This document shows, one piece after another, positions 43,288 through 57,100 of a stretch of DNA of 64,000 bases; within the stretch, counting starts at the first letter, position 1, and each line of letters opens with the position of its first letter. The notes under the pieces were generated by a model that ran no database searches, was not told the DNA's origin, and saw nothing but the letters and a program-made list of their open reading frames with translations. Made by a program: the position numbers and the translations under genes. Source of the DNA: Scatophagus argus (lineage: Eukaryota > Chordata > Actinopteri > Scatophagidae); assembly GCF_020382885.2 (NCBI RefSeq), contig NC_058501.1, positions 16,196,501-16,260,500 on the forward strand, in the 5' to 3' direction.

Positions 43288-46200
43288 ATGCCTAAAAGTA
43301 AAGCGCCAAAAATGGATGACCTGGACTACAGTAAGTGGGCTTATTAATTAGCTGTTTTCATAGGTTTTCGCTAGCTAACTGTAGCTAGTTGTAGCTAATG
43401 GCTCAGTTTATTTGCTCAGGTGTGACACACTGTTCATTCAGCGTGAACATCTTAATGAAAATGAATGACCATGCAGCTGTACCCCATTTTCCGAAAAGCA
43501 TGTGTAAGCAACATTTTGACCAAAACAGGCTACAGTGAGCCATTAGCTTAGCCTGACGCCAACTAAATATTGATTTTTCTTTACTGTTTGCTGGGAGCTA
43601 ACGTTTCAGCTAACACTGATGGGCATTTGTCTCTTTGATCAACCTTTAACTTACAAAACGACTTGTTAAAACGGATATTGCTTGTGCTATTGAAATCGTC
43701 CTCTCTCTGATATCAGTACCTGGCTGCTGTGGTATGAATCAAACAGAACTGCTAATCCAGACTGTGGGCGTGGTTGGTGGTGTTTTAAAGCAGCTGTTTT
43801 TTCCCCAGAGTAAACACTGTGGTCTGAGAAGCTTTGGGTGCTGCCACTGCTGATCACAAACTGCTGTTTTGGTCTTTAGAGTTGGATGGTTTGGACAAAC
43901 TATATCACGATATTTTGTACAAAATATGCCAGTATGAAAATGTGACTATATCATTTATTTTTGACACACTGTACACTTAGTTGTCAGTTTTATTAGGTAC
44001 ATTTTGCTTAAATTAATCCAGACTATTACGACAGTCTAGCACAATCCATTTGAAGGTTATAATGTTTTATTGAGACTGAAATGTTGAATCAAATTTTTGA
44101 GCTTGATTTATGGTTTTGGCAAATGACTGGTGAAAGTCAACTGTAACACAGTCTTCAAAGTGGTGAACAACAAACTGAAACTCCTGAGATGCCTGATTAA
44201 AAATACAACACTATGTCCTCCATTTTAACGCACCTACATTCCTAAAAACTGTTATGATAGAAATGCTTGTGTCAGGAATTTTTATGCCAGAGAATTAAAA
44301 TAAGTTGTTCTGTATTGTTATGCAAAGATCAAATTTAAAAAATAAAATCTTGTTTTACCTGCAGAGCTGCATTGTTGCATTAGCCTGTTCAAAGACCCCT
44401 GGTTCTGCCCGCATCAGAAATCTTATCTGGTATCGTGGAGCAGTAGCAAAGACTGTAAAGTCTAAATATTACAGTATCCGTTCAGTAATAGTTCACAGTG
44501 AGCGACAGAAATGATAAACCCATTTAACTTTCATTCATTTAACCACTAAAATTGTAGCGATGGCTGAATTCCTAGGGGGGATTCTGCAACAAATAAAACA
44601 AAATCTAATTGCCCAGCTAGTGATTTTGGTCAACCACGCTTTGAAGTCATAACAGTGTTTTATCGGTGAGGGGCTGGAATTAGCTGTTTCACAGACTGCA
44701 TATACAAGATACAATAAGGAGACATTAACAAGGAGGGTGAAAGTATGAGGTACAAGAAGGGGAGACAGTAAGGGAAATGTTATACCAGTTCCTTTCCATT
44801 GTGTGATTTATATTCACCTTTGCTAACGTCAGTGACTGCTGTTGCTATCCCACACCCCTCCTCCTTTCTGTTGTAAGATATAGATAGAAGGAATTAGTCA
44901 TAACCAAGTGAGTTAACAATGCATTTCTCAAAATAGTTGTATTTGATAGGGTTTTATATTATTAATAAGTCTGCTTGTTTGGGCACAGTTACCATTTGAC
45001 ATATCTGCAGCAGCATCCATAATGAAGTCATTCTTCTTCTCTTCCCTTACAGTCCCAGTAGACCTGAGCCCAGAGGAGCGCTCTGAGCTGGAGGACATCC
45101 GCAGGAGGAAGGGCGTCCTGCTGCAGGAGATCCAGAGGCTCAGAGAGGAGCTAAGAGAGGCAATTTTGGAAGTGGAGGGACTGGAGACCAGCACAGAGGG
45201 CAGGTAAGAAGAAAAGGAGACCTGCCAACATGTATGCATTTTGCAAAGCAGATGTGCATTTTTACCATACCCTGGTATGCAGAGAGCTGGTGATGCCTGG
45301 GATTTCAATTGTGCTGTCTTAATAGCAAGAGACAGCAGCATCTGGGCTGCTGAAAAGAAAGACTTTGACCAATTATAGTGCCTGATTCATTCCCTTGTCT
45401 TTACCCAAAAGGGGATGATCATTTATCATGATTGGCACATGATGATGTCATTTCAAGAGACTGTGATTTAATCCCTCAGGACAAAATGTAAAAAAAAAAA
45501 AAAAAAGCAAGTGACGTGCCCCAGAGATAACTTTATCTAGAAAGTTACCAGGTTCGTGTCTGTGTGTGCATCCGAGAAGTTTCCCAGTGTTGTACTTCTG
45601 TCCTTCAAAACTTCTGCACCGTGCATTTACACATTGTGCAATTATCCACCAACACATGTTTTGTCCAGAATGTTTTACATGGCAACATTTATTTATTTTT
45701 TTGTGGTTTGTGAACCTGCTAACATCATTAATAAGGAGATTTGATTTGAATGCTACAGAGGCCACTTTTTTCCTCACATTTTACGTTTTTGCTCCTTGCA
45801 GCAAAACTCTACAGAAAAGTAGACATGTGGCAATGGGAAGGAAAAAATTCAATATGGACCCTAAAAAGGTAAAGCTCTTTGATATTTGTGTGTGTATATC
45901 CTGTCTTTATTCTTTGCTGGCTGTGTGGTGACGAGCACTTTCCCCTCTCCGCAGGGCATTGTGTTTCTAGTGGAGAACGAACTGCTCAGACACACACCAG
46001 AAGACATTGCTCAGTTTCTCTACAAAGGAGAGGGCCTCAACAAGACTGCTATAGGGGATTACCTTGGAGAAAGGTGCTTGGTCTCAAAATATCTTCTGCC
46101 CTTATTCTCCTTCTGTATCAGCTATTTGTAACTGTGCTTTTTCTATTGCTGTGCTGCAGAGATGACTTCAACATCAAAGTTCTTCAGGCTTTCGTTGACC

Positions 46201-49200
46201 TCCATGAGTTCACTGATCTCAACCTCGTCCAGGCCCTCAGGTAAACTGTGTCTGTTTGTGGTATTTTGGTTTCACCCATGGACAAAATCTCTTGAACAGT
46301 GTTCTGGCGTCCTTTGATAAACAAACCTCAACAATGGAAAGCCCCACTGTCTCTGTTCAGGTTAGGGAGGGAAAAAGTTATGCAAGAGAGCAGCAGTTTC
46401 TGTATGACTCTGCCTTGACTACAGAGCTTGTTCTCCCTGGCTTGACCTAAACCTCAGCCTGTTTTCTGCAGACAGTTCCTGTGGAGTTTCCGTTTGCCTG
46501 GTGAAGCTCAGAAGATTGACAGAATGATGGAGGCCTTTGCTCAGAGATACTGCCACTGCAACCCCGGTGTCTTCCAGAGCACTGGTAAACACAAACTCAC
46601 AGTTACACTGAATGTTGTGTAATGGTGTGTCCTACCTAAAGTACATAATGTAGGATGTTTTGACTTCTGTCTCCTTCACTCTAAATGATTTTTTTCCTGT
46701 GAAGGATCACAGGAAGGGGTTTTTCTGAGGAGATATGCACTCACACATACAACAAGAGTCTGCCAAGTCATAAACACATTTTCAGTGAACTCCTTTTATG
46801 GTCGTCTTTTTATTAATTATTTCCTTAAATTGTTTGAGATGATGTGTGACTAGCATTCCCATATACTAGTAGAAAGTAGTATATTTTTAGTTGTTGTAAA
46901 AATCAGTTGTATTTGTTTTTTTTTTCATTTCTAATATTAAGTGAATTTGTTGAATTATTATTTTTTTGTGTTCAGTGTTCTCCTGCATGTCTCTCCCTGT
47001 TTACAGACACATGTTACGTGTTGTCATTTGCCATCATTATGCTGAACACAAGCCTTCATAACCCAAATGTGAGGGACAAACCTGGAGTGGACCGTTTTAT
47101 CTCAATGAACCGAGGCATCAACGAGGGGGGAGACCTGCCTGAGGAGCTGCTCAGAGTATGAAGAGCTCTTCGTTGTTTTCCTTTGGAGAAAATTAATTGA
47201 CACTTTTTAAAAAGACTTTTTTTAAGGAGCTCATTTTACTAACTTATCTGTTTTTTCAGAATCTCTATGAGAGCATTAAAAACGAGCCCTTCAAGATCCC
47301 TGAGGATGACGGCAATGACCTGACACACACCTTCTTCAACCCAGACAGAGAGGGCTGGCTTCTTAAACTTGGTGAGATGATGCTTTTGAGGTTTTTCTGA
47401 TATACTGTGGGATGCTCCTACCCCACATGCTGATTTCAACAAATCCAGTATACCAGAGTTACTGATGTCAGGAGTGTCCATTTTCATTGAGAAAAGAAAG
47501 TGATGAGTTCTGTATGCTGCTGTACTCTTTAAGGCTTTGTGCTATGATGAACCTGCCCTCCTGACTCTGAGGTTTGCTGGCTCTTTGCCTCCACTTGGAC
47601 TCACAGTGTTGTGGCATTTGAACATTGCCATAGCATGACGAGAGACTCACTTTCTTGTGTCACGGCAATCTAAAAATCTGATTGTTTTCTTTTGCATGGC
47701 GGGGCCTGTGATCTCACTAATATAATTCTCCCTCTCTTTTTCTTCCTCCTCCCCACCTCCCCATCTGTCTCTCAATCTCTATTTGTCCCCTGTGTCCCCC
47801 TCTTTTTGTCTCGCTTTTTCCCTGCGATTTCTACCCTCTACTGCTGCTGCTTGTTATCTCAGGAGGTATGTACTGACTAGCTACATAGTTAGCTGTAAGC
47901 TTGTAGAAACTGTACAGTAGTGTCCCTCCTGCTTTGATCTCCAATGAAAATCTCACTCATCGTCATGACTGTGCTCTTTTGTGTCAGGGGGACGAGTGAA
48001 AACCTGGAAACGGCGATGGTTTATTCTCACAGACAACTGCCTTTATTACTTTGAATACACCACAGTAAGTCACTCCTTGATTCACCTGATGCGTTAAACT
48101 GTTACAACATGATGTTACTGCTGCACTTGCTTTGGCTTTATTTTTAGAAAATGGCAATAGAACTCATTGAATTGTTATGTTATCTTGACATAACTTGTGA
48201 TAATGTGTAGAAACCGCAAGGCAGTTGCAAAAACAATGGTACTTGCTCAGTCTTTAAGGCGGTTGGTTACTGAACTCAAGGATTAGATGCAGAACTTTAT
48301 TAATCCCCAGAGGAAGAACTGGTTTGGTTTCCCATGCACAATAAAAACAAAGAGAGAGAGGCACAAATCATTCTGGGCACAAGAGACGGCACCATAGACA
48401 AGCTGCCATTAGACACTAACACAAACAGACATAACTAACACATAGTCTAAGAGGACAGCAGTGTAGCTCAGGATTGCAGCAAATATTTTAAAAAGTGAAA
48501 GTGATGCAGCTAAGAACAAAGTGATGATCATTTTGATAATCTGAATTGAATTGATTACTTTTTAGGGGAAAACTGTTGATAATTGACGATTTCGAGTAGA
48601 AATAGTAGAGAGATTAGTTAAATTTCTGTTCATTGTTGTGCTTCCAAACTCCTACTGGGACTGATTAAACACATCATGCACAAAAGCCTTCAAATGTTGT
48701 AGTAACTCTTTTGGCTGTGGTAGTAAGGTAATTGTGTGTTTTTCAAACAGGATAAGGAGCCGCGAGGTATCATTCCCTTGGAAAACCTTAGCATCCGTGA
48801 GGTAGAAGACCCAAGGAAACCTGTAAGTTAGCATATTTGCCAAACACAAAGAATTTAAGTATTATCATACTTATAGATTTGACGAAATTTTTTTTTTTCT
48901 ATCAAGAATTGCTTTGAGCTGTACATCCCCAACAACCGTGGTCAGCTGATTAAGGCATGTAAGACGGAGGCTGATGGGAGAGTAGTAGAAGGAAACCACA
49001 TGGTGTATCGTATCTCCGCCCCCACACCTGAGGAGAAGGACGAATGGATCCACAGCATCAAGTATGTAAATGAGGGAAATAAAAGAAGGACAATGGAGGG
49101 GGGGGGGTTAAATTTATAAAAAGATCTAATTTAATTTCCTAACTGCTGTCTGAAATGTACATGTATGTTTTCAGTTTTATGTTATCATAATCCATCCCAC

Positions 49201-49318
49201 TCAGTAGTGTTAATTTGTCACCTAATGCAGATCTGCTGTCAGTGTCGACCCCTTCTACGAAATGCTTGCTGCCAGGAAGAAACGTATATCGCTGAAGAAG
49301 AAGGAGGAACAACCGTAA
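43288..49318 (+). CDS. cyth2: Cytohesin-2 (Arf guanine-nucleotide exchange factor)
   Basis: Loads GTP on Arf6/Arf1 at the plasma membrane. Exons: 43288-43330, 45053-45203, 45802-45868, 45955-46073, 46160-46240, 46472-46584, 47007-47155, 47260-47371, microexon 47863-47865, 47988-48064, 48751-48822, 48907-49061, 49231-49318. Two in-frame ATGs exist: 43288 gives 409 aa and 43312 gives 401 aa. The second matches the family length (about 400) and has good context (AAAAATGG). Order: coiled coil ([20 protein letters not shown]); Sec7 domain with [14 protein letters not shown] carrying the catalytic glutamate and the [15 protein letters not shown] loop; PH domain from GWLLKLG to DEWIHSIK with [12 protein letters not shown] binding phosphoinositide; polybasic C-terminus [18 protein letters not shown]2 is chosen over CYTH1/3/4 by tail residues and by the 19q13.33-type neighbours. 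AATAAA at 51254-51259 may end a 1.9-kb 3' UTR. Confidence 0.95.
43977..44130. repeat. Dispersed teleost repeat fragment in cyth2 intron 1
   Basis: Contains TGTACACTTAGTTGTCAG, TTTTATTAGGTACATTTTGC and TTTGAAGGTTATAATGTTTT, words I associate with a widespread fish interspersed repeat (STTATTAGGTAC family). Limits and class are uncertain; no coding content. Confidence 0.4.
47863..47865 (+). CDS. cyth2: 3-nt microexon switching the PH domain between GG and GGG
   Basis: GAG stands between CTTGTTATCTCAG and GTATGT. The upstream exon ends CTT G at 47371 and the downstream exon begins GG GGA at 47988. Skipping gives Leu-Gly-Gly-Arg; inclusion gives Leu-Gly-Gly-Gly-Arg. In mammals this diglycine/triglycine choice in the PH domain changes preference between PIP3 and PI(4,5)P2. 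Seeing the exact codon effect with intact splice signals makes this a confident call, although usage needs transcripts. Confidence 0.88.
48290..48345. repeat. Possible LINE 3'-tail fragment in cyth2 intron
   Basis: ACTTTATTAATCCCCAGAGG resembles the terminal segment of RTE-like fish retroposons. Only a short piece is recognisable. Confidence 0.3.
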
Positions 49319-52204
49319 ACGATTGCCTCCATTTTCTCCCTGTCTTCCTTTGTCGTTCTCCTGTCTCCTTCCAGCACTGGACATCCCTGCTCCGTACTAC
49401 CTGTTCATAAGTTTGGGTACATCTTGTTTCTTGTCCCTTGACGCACCCTCATCTGACTCCTTCCTATCCTGTCTACCAGACTGTTGAAAGCCACATTCAG
49501 AGTGAAGAGCTCACATACTGTGGCTGCCTCTTCTTCTTTTGGTTCTTACACCACCGCTGTTGTACACAGCCTGACACACTACAGCCATAGCGCACTGTCT
49601 GTCTCGTCTTCTCACCACATTCCTCTGTGACGCTTGTCTTAGACCATATTCACACTGATTTAACCACCCATTTCCTGCTTTGGCCTTCCACACTTGGTCA
49701 GCTTCTCAGATCTGCTAACTGAATGTTGGACACATTTGCAAACACTGTTAAAACTGAGATTTTAAAGATATTATGATTGTTGTGTCCACAGGCGTCTGTG
49801 CATCTTAAGTGATTTCTGAGAATTTTCTGCTTCTGTCCTCACAGTTGCAAACCACATACAAAACTTTAAAAAATACCAGGTAGTCTATCAGCAGAAACGT
49901 GTAAGGCTGCTGGCTGTATGTTTCTGTATTCTCCTAGCATCTCGAGATGTACAGCAGACTTTTAAGACCACTGTGTGAAAATACAGTGGTCTGAAATCTT
50001 CTAAGCAGGCATCTCTTTGTTATCTTACCTGTGCATTAGTGTGAATATGGTCTTATTCAGTGTAGCAAGCCGCTTCAGTTCTTGTGAAGTCTTGTTTCAC
50101 ATTTACTGGTGCTACTTAAATGACAAATCTTCTCTCTTGATTGTGCTAACACCAGACAAAATATGAAGTTGCTATTCGAACATTTGAACAGAACACAGAA
50201 CGCAGATGAACAAAGCAGATGATAACCGAGATGTGCCCACTGCTTTCTGTTGTACACTCAATGGCTTTGATACTCATTACCACTACACTTTGATACTCCA
50301 ACCATTATGTGAGGAAAATCACTGTCACTGACACTGGTGACACTAGTCATATATCGCCATGTTGCTCTTGATTGTTCAAATGTGGTCGAGTCTCGAGGCA
50401 GAACGTTCGCTTTTGGAGACGAATGCAAGCAGCTTCTCTACTTCCAGACAGCTGCTTGTTTCCGCTCACTGAGTCCATGTATATGTTCATTAGCATGTTT
50501 TTCTTAACATGTTTGAGCAGCGGCAGAGAAAACTAGTCGAGTTTAGAAGCTTAACAAATCCTTTATCACACTATACTGAGCAATTGCTCATCGTGTCCTC
50601 TCAGATGTAATGTCCTCGCATGCCACAAATCATTTCCCTCCTGCTCAACACTATAAGACAGACACAGACATCTCTCTCACAGATAACTGCATCAGATATT
50701 TAACCGTTAGAGCCTGGTCTGTCCACTATAGTAAGTTCCAAGAAATCACAAAGGCAGCTCATTACAATGTATACTTTTTTTGTAAATAGATGTTAGCATA
50801 TTTGTTATGAGACACATAGAAATGAATTAATTTATTCTTTATCTTTTGTTAAGATCAGATTTTTTTTTTTGTACGAGCTACTGTAGGACTGCATGTTGAT
50901 AAACCGAGGCGTCAGTTGTAGGTAACTGCTGCGTCGCTGATCATGCTAGTGCACTGATTTGGAAGGTGTTGGTGTTCCCTGTTGACTTGGAAAATTTGCC
51001 TTTTTTAAAATGGAAGTTGATTTCTGCATAGAGTAAATTGTCTTAATTGTAGTTTGAAAATAAGGATATATTTAGGAGATGTACAGGAGTCTGGTTTATC
51101 TCTTGACCACCCTGTTGGTTTTTGGAGTGAAACAAGACTCGTTAAAGCACAAGCAGTACTCGGCCTCACACTCTGTCAAACTAACATGTAGTGTTCATGT
51201 CATCGACTGCTCAGTGTCCGCCTCAAGCATGAGGACGATATTCACAAGTTCAAAATAAAGTCAGACAAGGAACACTAACGAAAGCTTTGATTCATTATGT
51301 AATAGTAAAACATATTCAGATGCAATGAATCAGTAACAAGTTTAGATTTGTGTCCAGTGATAGATTTGCTTGACATCCAGTTCATAAACTTATTTCTAGT
51401 AGTTTATTGGATTGGCATTTTTAGATGGTAGTAAAAATAATTGTCTGCTGCACTTTATCAATTTTAGCATTTTTGAGAAAATGCTGTTATTTTAACTGAC
51501 AGTACTCTGTAGCACCTCCTACTGGTGATCCACACACACTGCAATATGCTGAAGGATGAACCATAAACTGTGTAGAAATACTGTATAACGCCCCCCACTG
51601 GTCAGTGCAGCTATAGCAGCAGCTGTTTCGGACCAACACATTCTATATTGAGCTCCATTTGTTCACTTGATAGAAGTCATATCACTGGGAGCTGGGGGGG
51701 GTCTTTTCTCTGTGATCAGAACATGTAGACCTTGTTTTAAAGACACAACAAGTGACTGGTCCTTCAAATACAGATGTAGTATTGCCTTTTACTTTCCTTC
51801 TTCAAACTGACAAAGGCCTAACTTTATATCTCCCATCTTAGTGCTTCTACACACTACATGAACTGTCTGTAGGCCTTCATTTTCTGGGTATTCTTGAAGT
51901 GCAAAGTTGCCAAAAATAAACTGTTGGGACAACAACTGTTTCCATTCGAACAAAGAATGAATGAATGCTTAAATGATCCGACTGAAACTGGGCCTCTGTG
52001 TCTGATTCCTGCGACCCCAGAGCCACCTCTTTTCAGAAAGCCTGTTTATTTTGTATTTATTTATTTTAATTTACTGTGGTGAAGGTGAAGGATGGATAGA
52101 TCATCTGTAAATGTAGCAAAAGGAAAACCACGATACATTGGTGCCAGTAAACTACTGTGTAACAATAAAAGGCAAACAGAGATGATGGGTTGCTGTGTGT
52201 GTCT

Positions 52205-52510
52205 TTCAGGTTTGAGTGAAATGTCTCAACAACTACTGGGTTCACTTGAGTTTTGGTATAGACATTCATGTTCCCCTCTGGATGAATTGTAAAGACTTTG
52301 ATGATACTTAAATTCCCTTACAGTACAACCATAAGCCCAAATTTTATTTAGTTTTTTAAAACAAATCTCTGAAACCCATCAAAACTAACGTTAGGGACAT
52401 CCCATCAGCCTCAGCTGTGGGCCACTTTATCTTGTGCTAATTAGCTAATGTTAGCATGCTAATATGCTAAACCAGTATGGTGAACATGAGGCCTCAGCAT
52501 GTACGTATGT
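52205..52510. repeat. Common teleost interspersed repeat
   Basis: Runs through GAAATGTCTCAACAACTACT, TATAGACATTCATGTTCCCC, GGATGAATTGTAAAGACTTT, CATCAGCCTCAGCTGTGGGC and GCTAATGTTAGCATGCTAAT. I recognise this order of words as a very common acanthomorph repeat; the copy is internally shortened. Class not assigned. Confidence 0.65.
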
Positions 52511-53059
52511 GTGAGCAGTACATCTTCAAAGCAGACTCGTCATTGTTGGACCTTTTTTTGTTTATTCACGCAAACAGCTAACGATTATTTACTACCAGGG
52601 GAGAAAATTGTTGTTGCATCAGCACACTGACACAAAGAACAAGGTTACATATAAATAACAGAAATGAGAAACAGGCATACAAAAATTAAAATAGCAACAG
52701 AATACAGAATAGAAACTATGGTAAAGTACCAAATGTACACACGTCAGCTTTAAGCTACCTTGCAACACATCACTTCTGTGTGTGTTCAACTCAGACTTCA
52801 ACAGAAGCGCCAGCACTTTTTTTTTTATTATCTCTTATATTATTTCTCTACAGTCTCCCTTTTTTCCTCTGGTCTCTGTACACTTAATAAGCGGGTTCCT
52901 TAAGCCCAACCATACGCACAAAACCTTTACTCAAGTTGAGTGGTTAAGGTCTAATATTTATTTAAAATGTGAGACATGAAAGCTCTTCAGGGCCTAATGG
53001 TTGGTAAATGGGTGTTTGGGGTTAAAGTTATGAAATTAAAGAGTACCTGCTCTATATGT

Positions 53060-53118
53060 GTCAGCAGATAACTTTTGTTGTGTTTTGCTGCTATATAAAT
53101 GAAACTGACTTGACTTAC
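53060..53118. repeat. Short retroposon 3'-tail-like sequence
   Basis: GCTGCTATATAAATGAAACT followed by GACTTGACTTACT is like the GCTATATAAATAAARTTGA tails seen at the 3' ends of many fish LINEs and SINEs. Confidence 0.4.
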
Positions 53119-54168
53119 TCTCTATGATAATCAGTAAAAAGTCCAACAGAGGTCTGCATCAGGTTTTTCTTTTACACTTTTATTTACGATGTCTTAACAT
53201 TTGAAGCAAAAAGAAAAAACAAGTTACGTACAATAATTAAGTCAAATGTCTAACCCAGGCTAAATTCAATGATTTATTTACAGTACAAAATGAACAGTCA
53301 AGGCCAGATAATTTCAGAAATTAAAAAGCCACAGCGCAATGACTTGATTACACAAAATACATCATGTCACGAAGATAAATCTAAATTATTGGAGAAAAAA
53401 ATGCAATTTGTTCAGTGAAGAAAGTTACACTCTAGAGTAAAAAGTGAAAAAACATACAACAATAACACGTATAATAAATGTTTACTATTAATTTAAGCAG
53501 CACTGCTGGCTTACAGTCTCCAAGTAAAAAATTTAAAACCAGCAGAAGCTGTAAAACCCTAATTTCTGTCTGACAGGCTTTTCAGTATTTCAGTCTATCT
53601 AGGACACATTGCAAAGTACACAGATCAGTTCTACATTTTCTTTGGTAAATTAGCTGTATCTCCTTTTTTTAAAAAAAAATAAAAATAAAAATAAAGATCA
53701 TCCAGATTAAAAACTGATTTCTCAACACATTTTCTGAGTATCATTCAAACTAGCAACATACAGTTTGATACTTCACCACAACACAACCCATGTAAGGTCC
53801 ACTAATTTCATCACAGACCCTACAGTATCAAGTCTTATTAACAATATGACAATATGTCACATACAGCAGTTTTCTGTTTAAAATAAAACACTAGCGCATG
53901 ATTACAGTGGAGGCTGAAGCCTAAGTCCCTATACAGTATCTGTAAACACAGATTAAGCTTACTTTTCTTTTTTAAGAAAAAGTCACTGATTAAGTTCAAA
54001 GAAAGGCATTGATGCTGAGTTTGTAGGAGATGTCCCACTGAGTGATCATCCTGAAAAATAACTGAAAATCAAATGGAATTTTGTTTTATTCTTGCACCGC
54101 TGACATGTGATAAATGTTCTTAGTGCGTTCCAAGATATCTCCAGGTTCTTCACTGGTGTTACTGTCGT

Positions 54169-57100
54169 TCAGTGACAGGGATCAAAGGGGTATCTGGAGA
54201 CGCCTCCATGAAGCTCCACCTCCGTGTCGGACCAAGCGATGACGTCTCCTCTGAGGTGACTGCCGCAGGAGGCCAGGCTGTAGATGTCGCTGGCTGTCAG
54301 GACATGTGACCACATGTGCACATCCGACATCTCGCCAACGAATGACTGAGTGGCATCAAAACGACCTCCCAGAGTGTCCTGGAGAGCAGAGAGCAAATGA
54401 CAGTCAGTGTTGACCTTTGTCATTCTTTTTTTTTAAATATTATGTAAAATATGAATCTATGCTGTAAAATATTAAGTAATCATTGGTGAGGTAAAATGTT
54501 ATCGGAAAAGTGGAGTTTAGATTGTGTTTGCATAAAGAGAGTTATTAGAAAAAGATCATAAAGAAATTACAAAGGGTAAGGCTTCACTAATGAGAATTGA
54601 ATATGCCATTTAATATGCCAGATATGTGCACGAATACATGCACTTAATGATACCAAGGAGCAAAAAAGGTTTGAATCAGCAACTACTTGAACTATAACAT
54701 GTTTCAAGCTCGGAGCTCACTTGTTCAGTATTTGTGCAAATGTTTCCCTTTTCTGTATTTAAAGGCTCCTTCCCATTGAACTTATTTACAGGTATCTTCT
54801 TAACTGTAAAGGTTCTCTGCATCTATAAACTTGAATCGCCACTTGAATTTCCCTCGGGATCAATAAAGTATCTATCTATTTATCTAAAGGATGAATCTCT
54901 TAGTCTTTACCTGCTCCTGTCCCAGGATGAAGACTCCTCCGGGTTTGATTGGGTGCCAAGGGGAAAGATTGATCCCCGACCCCCTCTGCACTCCGTCCTG
55001 GTAGGCTTCCCACTGTCCATCCCGTGTTGACCAAGTCAGACACACGTGGTGCCACTTCCCATCGCTCAGAGACAGTGGGAGCGTCACAGCCTGGGGACGG
55101 GATAGTAAGGATGGTGAGTCACTAAATACGTTGTGGTATAATACAAGTAAGCACAGAGGCAAGAATATAGCTTGAGATTACACAAGACACAATCTGTCGT
55201 TTATTTAAATAAAAGGTACAAGCCAGAATGAACCCCTAAAGCGAACTTTAAATTCTGAATCTCACAAGTAAAGAATGAGTCTGATGTCACAGTCGTAGGG
55301 GACCAGGACTGTTGGGTCTCGACTTCAACAGGGATCTCAACAAGCCGTGTTCAGATACTTTTTAAGCTGCCACACTTTGTTGTTGTTCGAAAATGACTTT
55401 TCGGGGCCTGTATCACTTGACTCTGTCTCACCTTGTCATCGATCAGCAGTTCCATGGGGTTGTTCCCCCACTCGATGAGCACCAGTTCATTAGCCTGGCC
55501 GGGTGCTGAGTAAGAAAACGGGGTCCCGAGGCCAGGCCCTACACCCGCCTTGATCCAAAGACACAAGGTCAGAGCGAAGATTTCTTGCAGCAAAGTCCTC
55601 TTCATCCGCCCATACATGTAGTTGGTTCTCATCGGGAAGCTGATCTGGAAGGCATCAGGACTCTTTGACTTCTTCCTGCTGGAACCTGCTTTGGAAGAAG
55701 TCAAAGTCCGTTTAGTCACTGTTCTGGTCTGCAGCTTTCTATTGTGTCATACAAACCTCCTCAGCAGAATCTGGTTTGTCCAGGCGTCGTGTATTGCAAA
55801 CTCAAATTTTTATTTTAACACACACTTTGCTTTAAAACAAATGTAATTCTTGACCAACAGCAGTTCACAAATCACTTTGTCTCTAACATCCTGTTAGGTC
55901 TGGATGTTTTACTCTTCACATTATTTTGTCAGTGGCTGTTTCTAAGGTCAAAAATGAACTCTGAAAATGCAGAAGAGACACAAAAGGGCTCGCTCACAAC
56001 AAAGCATTGCTGGCGAAAATGGAGAAAGAAATTTGCATAAGAAGTTTTATTGCAGAAAAATGCACTAAAGTAAAATCCCTAATGCTGCATGATCTTTCTT
56101 TTCTTTCACTTTTGGAACTTAAGTGGCTGCAGACCAACCAACTCGCATGACTTCTCATCCCAAATGCTGCTTCATTAATAGGAAGTTGACAAAACCCGCT
56201 GACTGCTGCAAATGCATGTTGTTATGTTGCTGCGGTGGTTGCGTACCTGCCAGGTGCAGCTGGTTGAGCATGCTCTCCAGTTTATTTGAGTGGAAACCAG
56301 TGTGTGGCTCTCGTTCTCTGTATCCTGTGTGCAAAAGGTAACTGTGAACGTCGGCTTCATTACTGTGGTGGTCACCATCATCATCATCATGGTGGCCCCC
56401 GTCATGGTCGTCATGGCTACCATCGTGATGATCATCGCCGTGGCTGTTGTCGTGATGGTCGGTGTTGTTCCCGCTGTCGCTGTGACCACCGTCGTTGTGG
56501 TCGTCCTTGTGCTCATTTGGGTGTCCATTGTCGTGGTGTTCTTCGTCGTCCCTGTGGCTGCTGTCATCACCGTGATGGTCCAGGCTGCTGAGGGCAGCAG
56601 TGCGATGGTGCAGCTGCTCTTCCAGAGCACTGATCTTCCTCTGAAGCAGCTCCTTCAGAGAGCTGGAGTAGGTGATGGATGTGTTCCTCTTCTGCTGAGT
56701 ACAGTGAAAAACACACGCAGCTTAAGCCTTGATAACAGTTTCCTGTCACTTAATCCTTATGTGCCTTATATACAACAGAGAGGACAAAGGCATCACTGGT
56801 GTTTCTCCCACATAGACACAAACTGAACGAATTATGTGAGCATCTGCTGATCTGTCACCCACAAGCCCCAGAGAGCACTTTTTGCACTTCTTACATTTAC
56901 TAATAATCTCATATTGTCAAATGCAATAAGTAAGCAGTTGTTCTATATGTTTCGCTGTATCTGATTCTGTTTTACTTCTTCTCAGGTAATCCAGGCTTTG
57001 TCCTGGTGCGTGCCCTGATTACCAGTCTGTCAAGGGAGATCACGATAATTACTGCTGATGTTAGACTCGTGAAACACAGACACACACACACACACACACA

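Larger units (their letters stand above)
49319..53178. other. cyth2 3' UTR and convergent intergenic region
   Basis: No coding region is supported. Candidate cyth2 poly(A) signal at 51254-51259. The segment also carries the repeat at 52205-52510 and the short retroposon tail near 53060. The pentraxin gene approaches from the other strand; its candidate poly(A) signal is TTTATT at 53179-53184 (AATAAA on the minus strand), giving a roughly 1-kb 3' UTR. Confidence 0.5.

Noticed and set aside
56286-56826. Two long + strand open frames opposite the pentraxin, one Val-rich and one His/Arg-rich
   Set aside because: Products of the CAT/GAC triplet pattern read on the wrong strand; the minus strand joins in phase with four other pentraxin exons.
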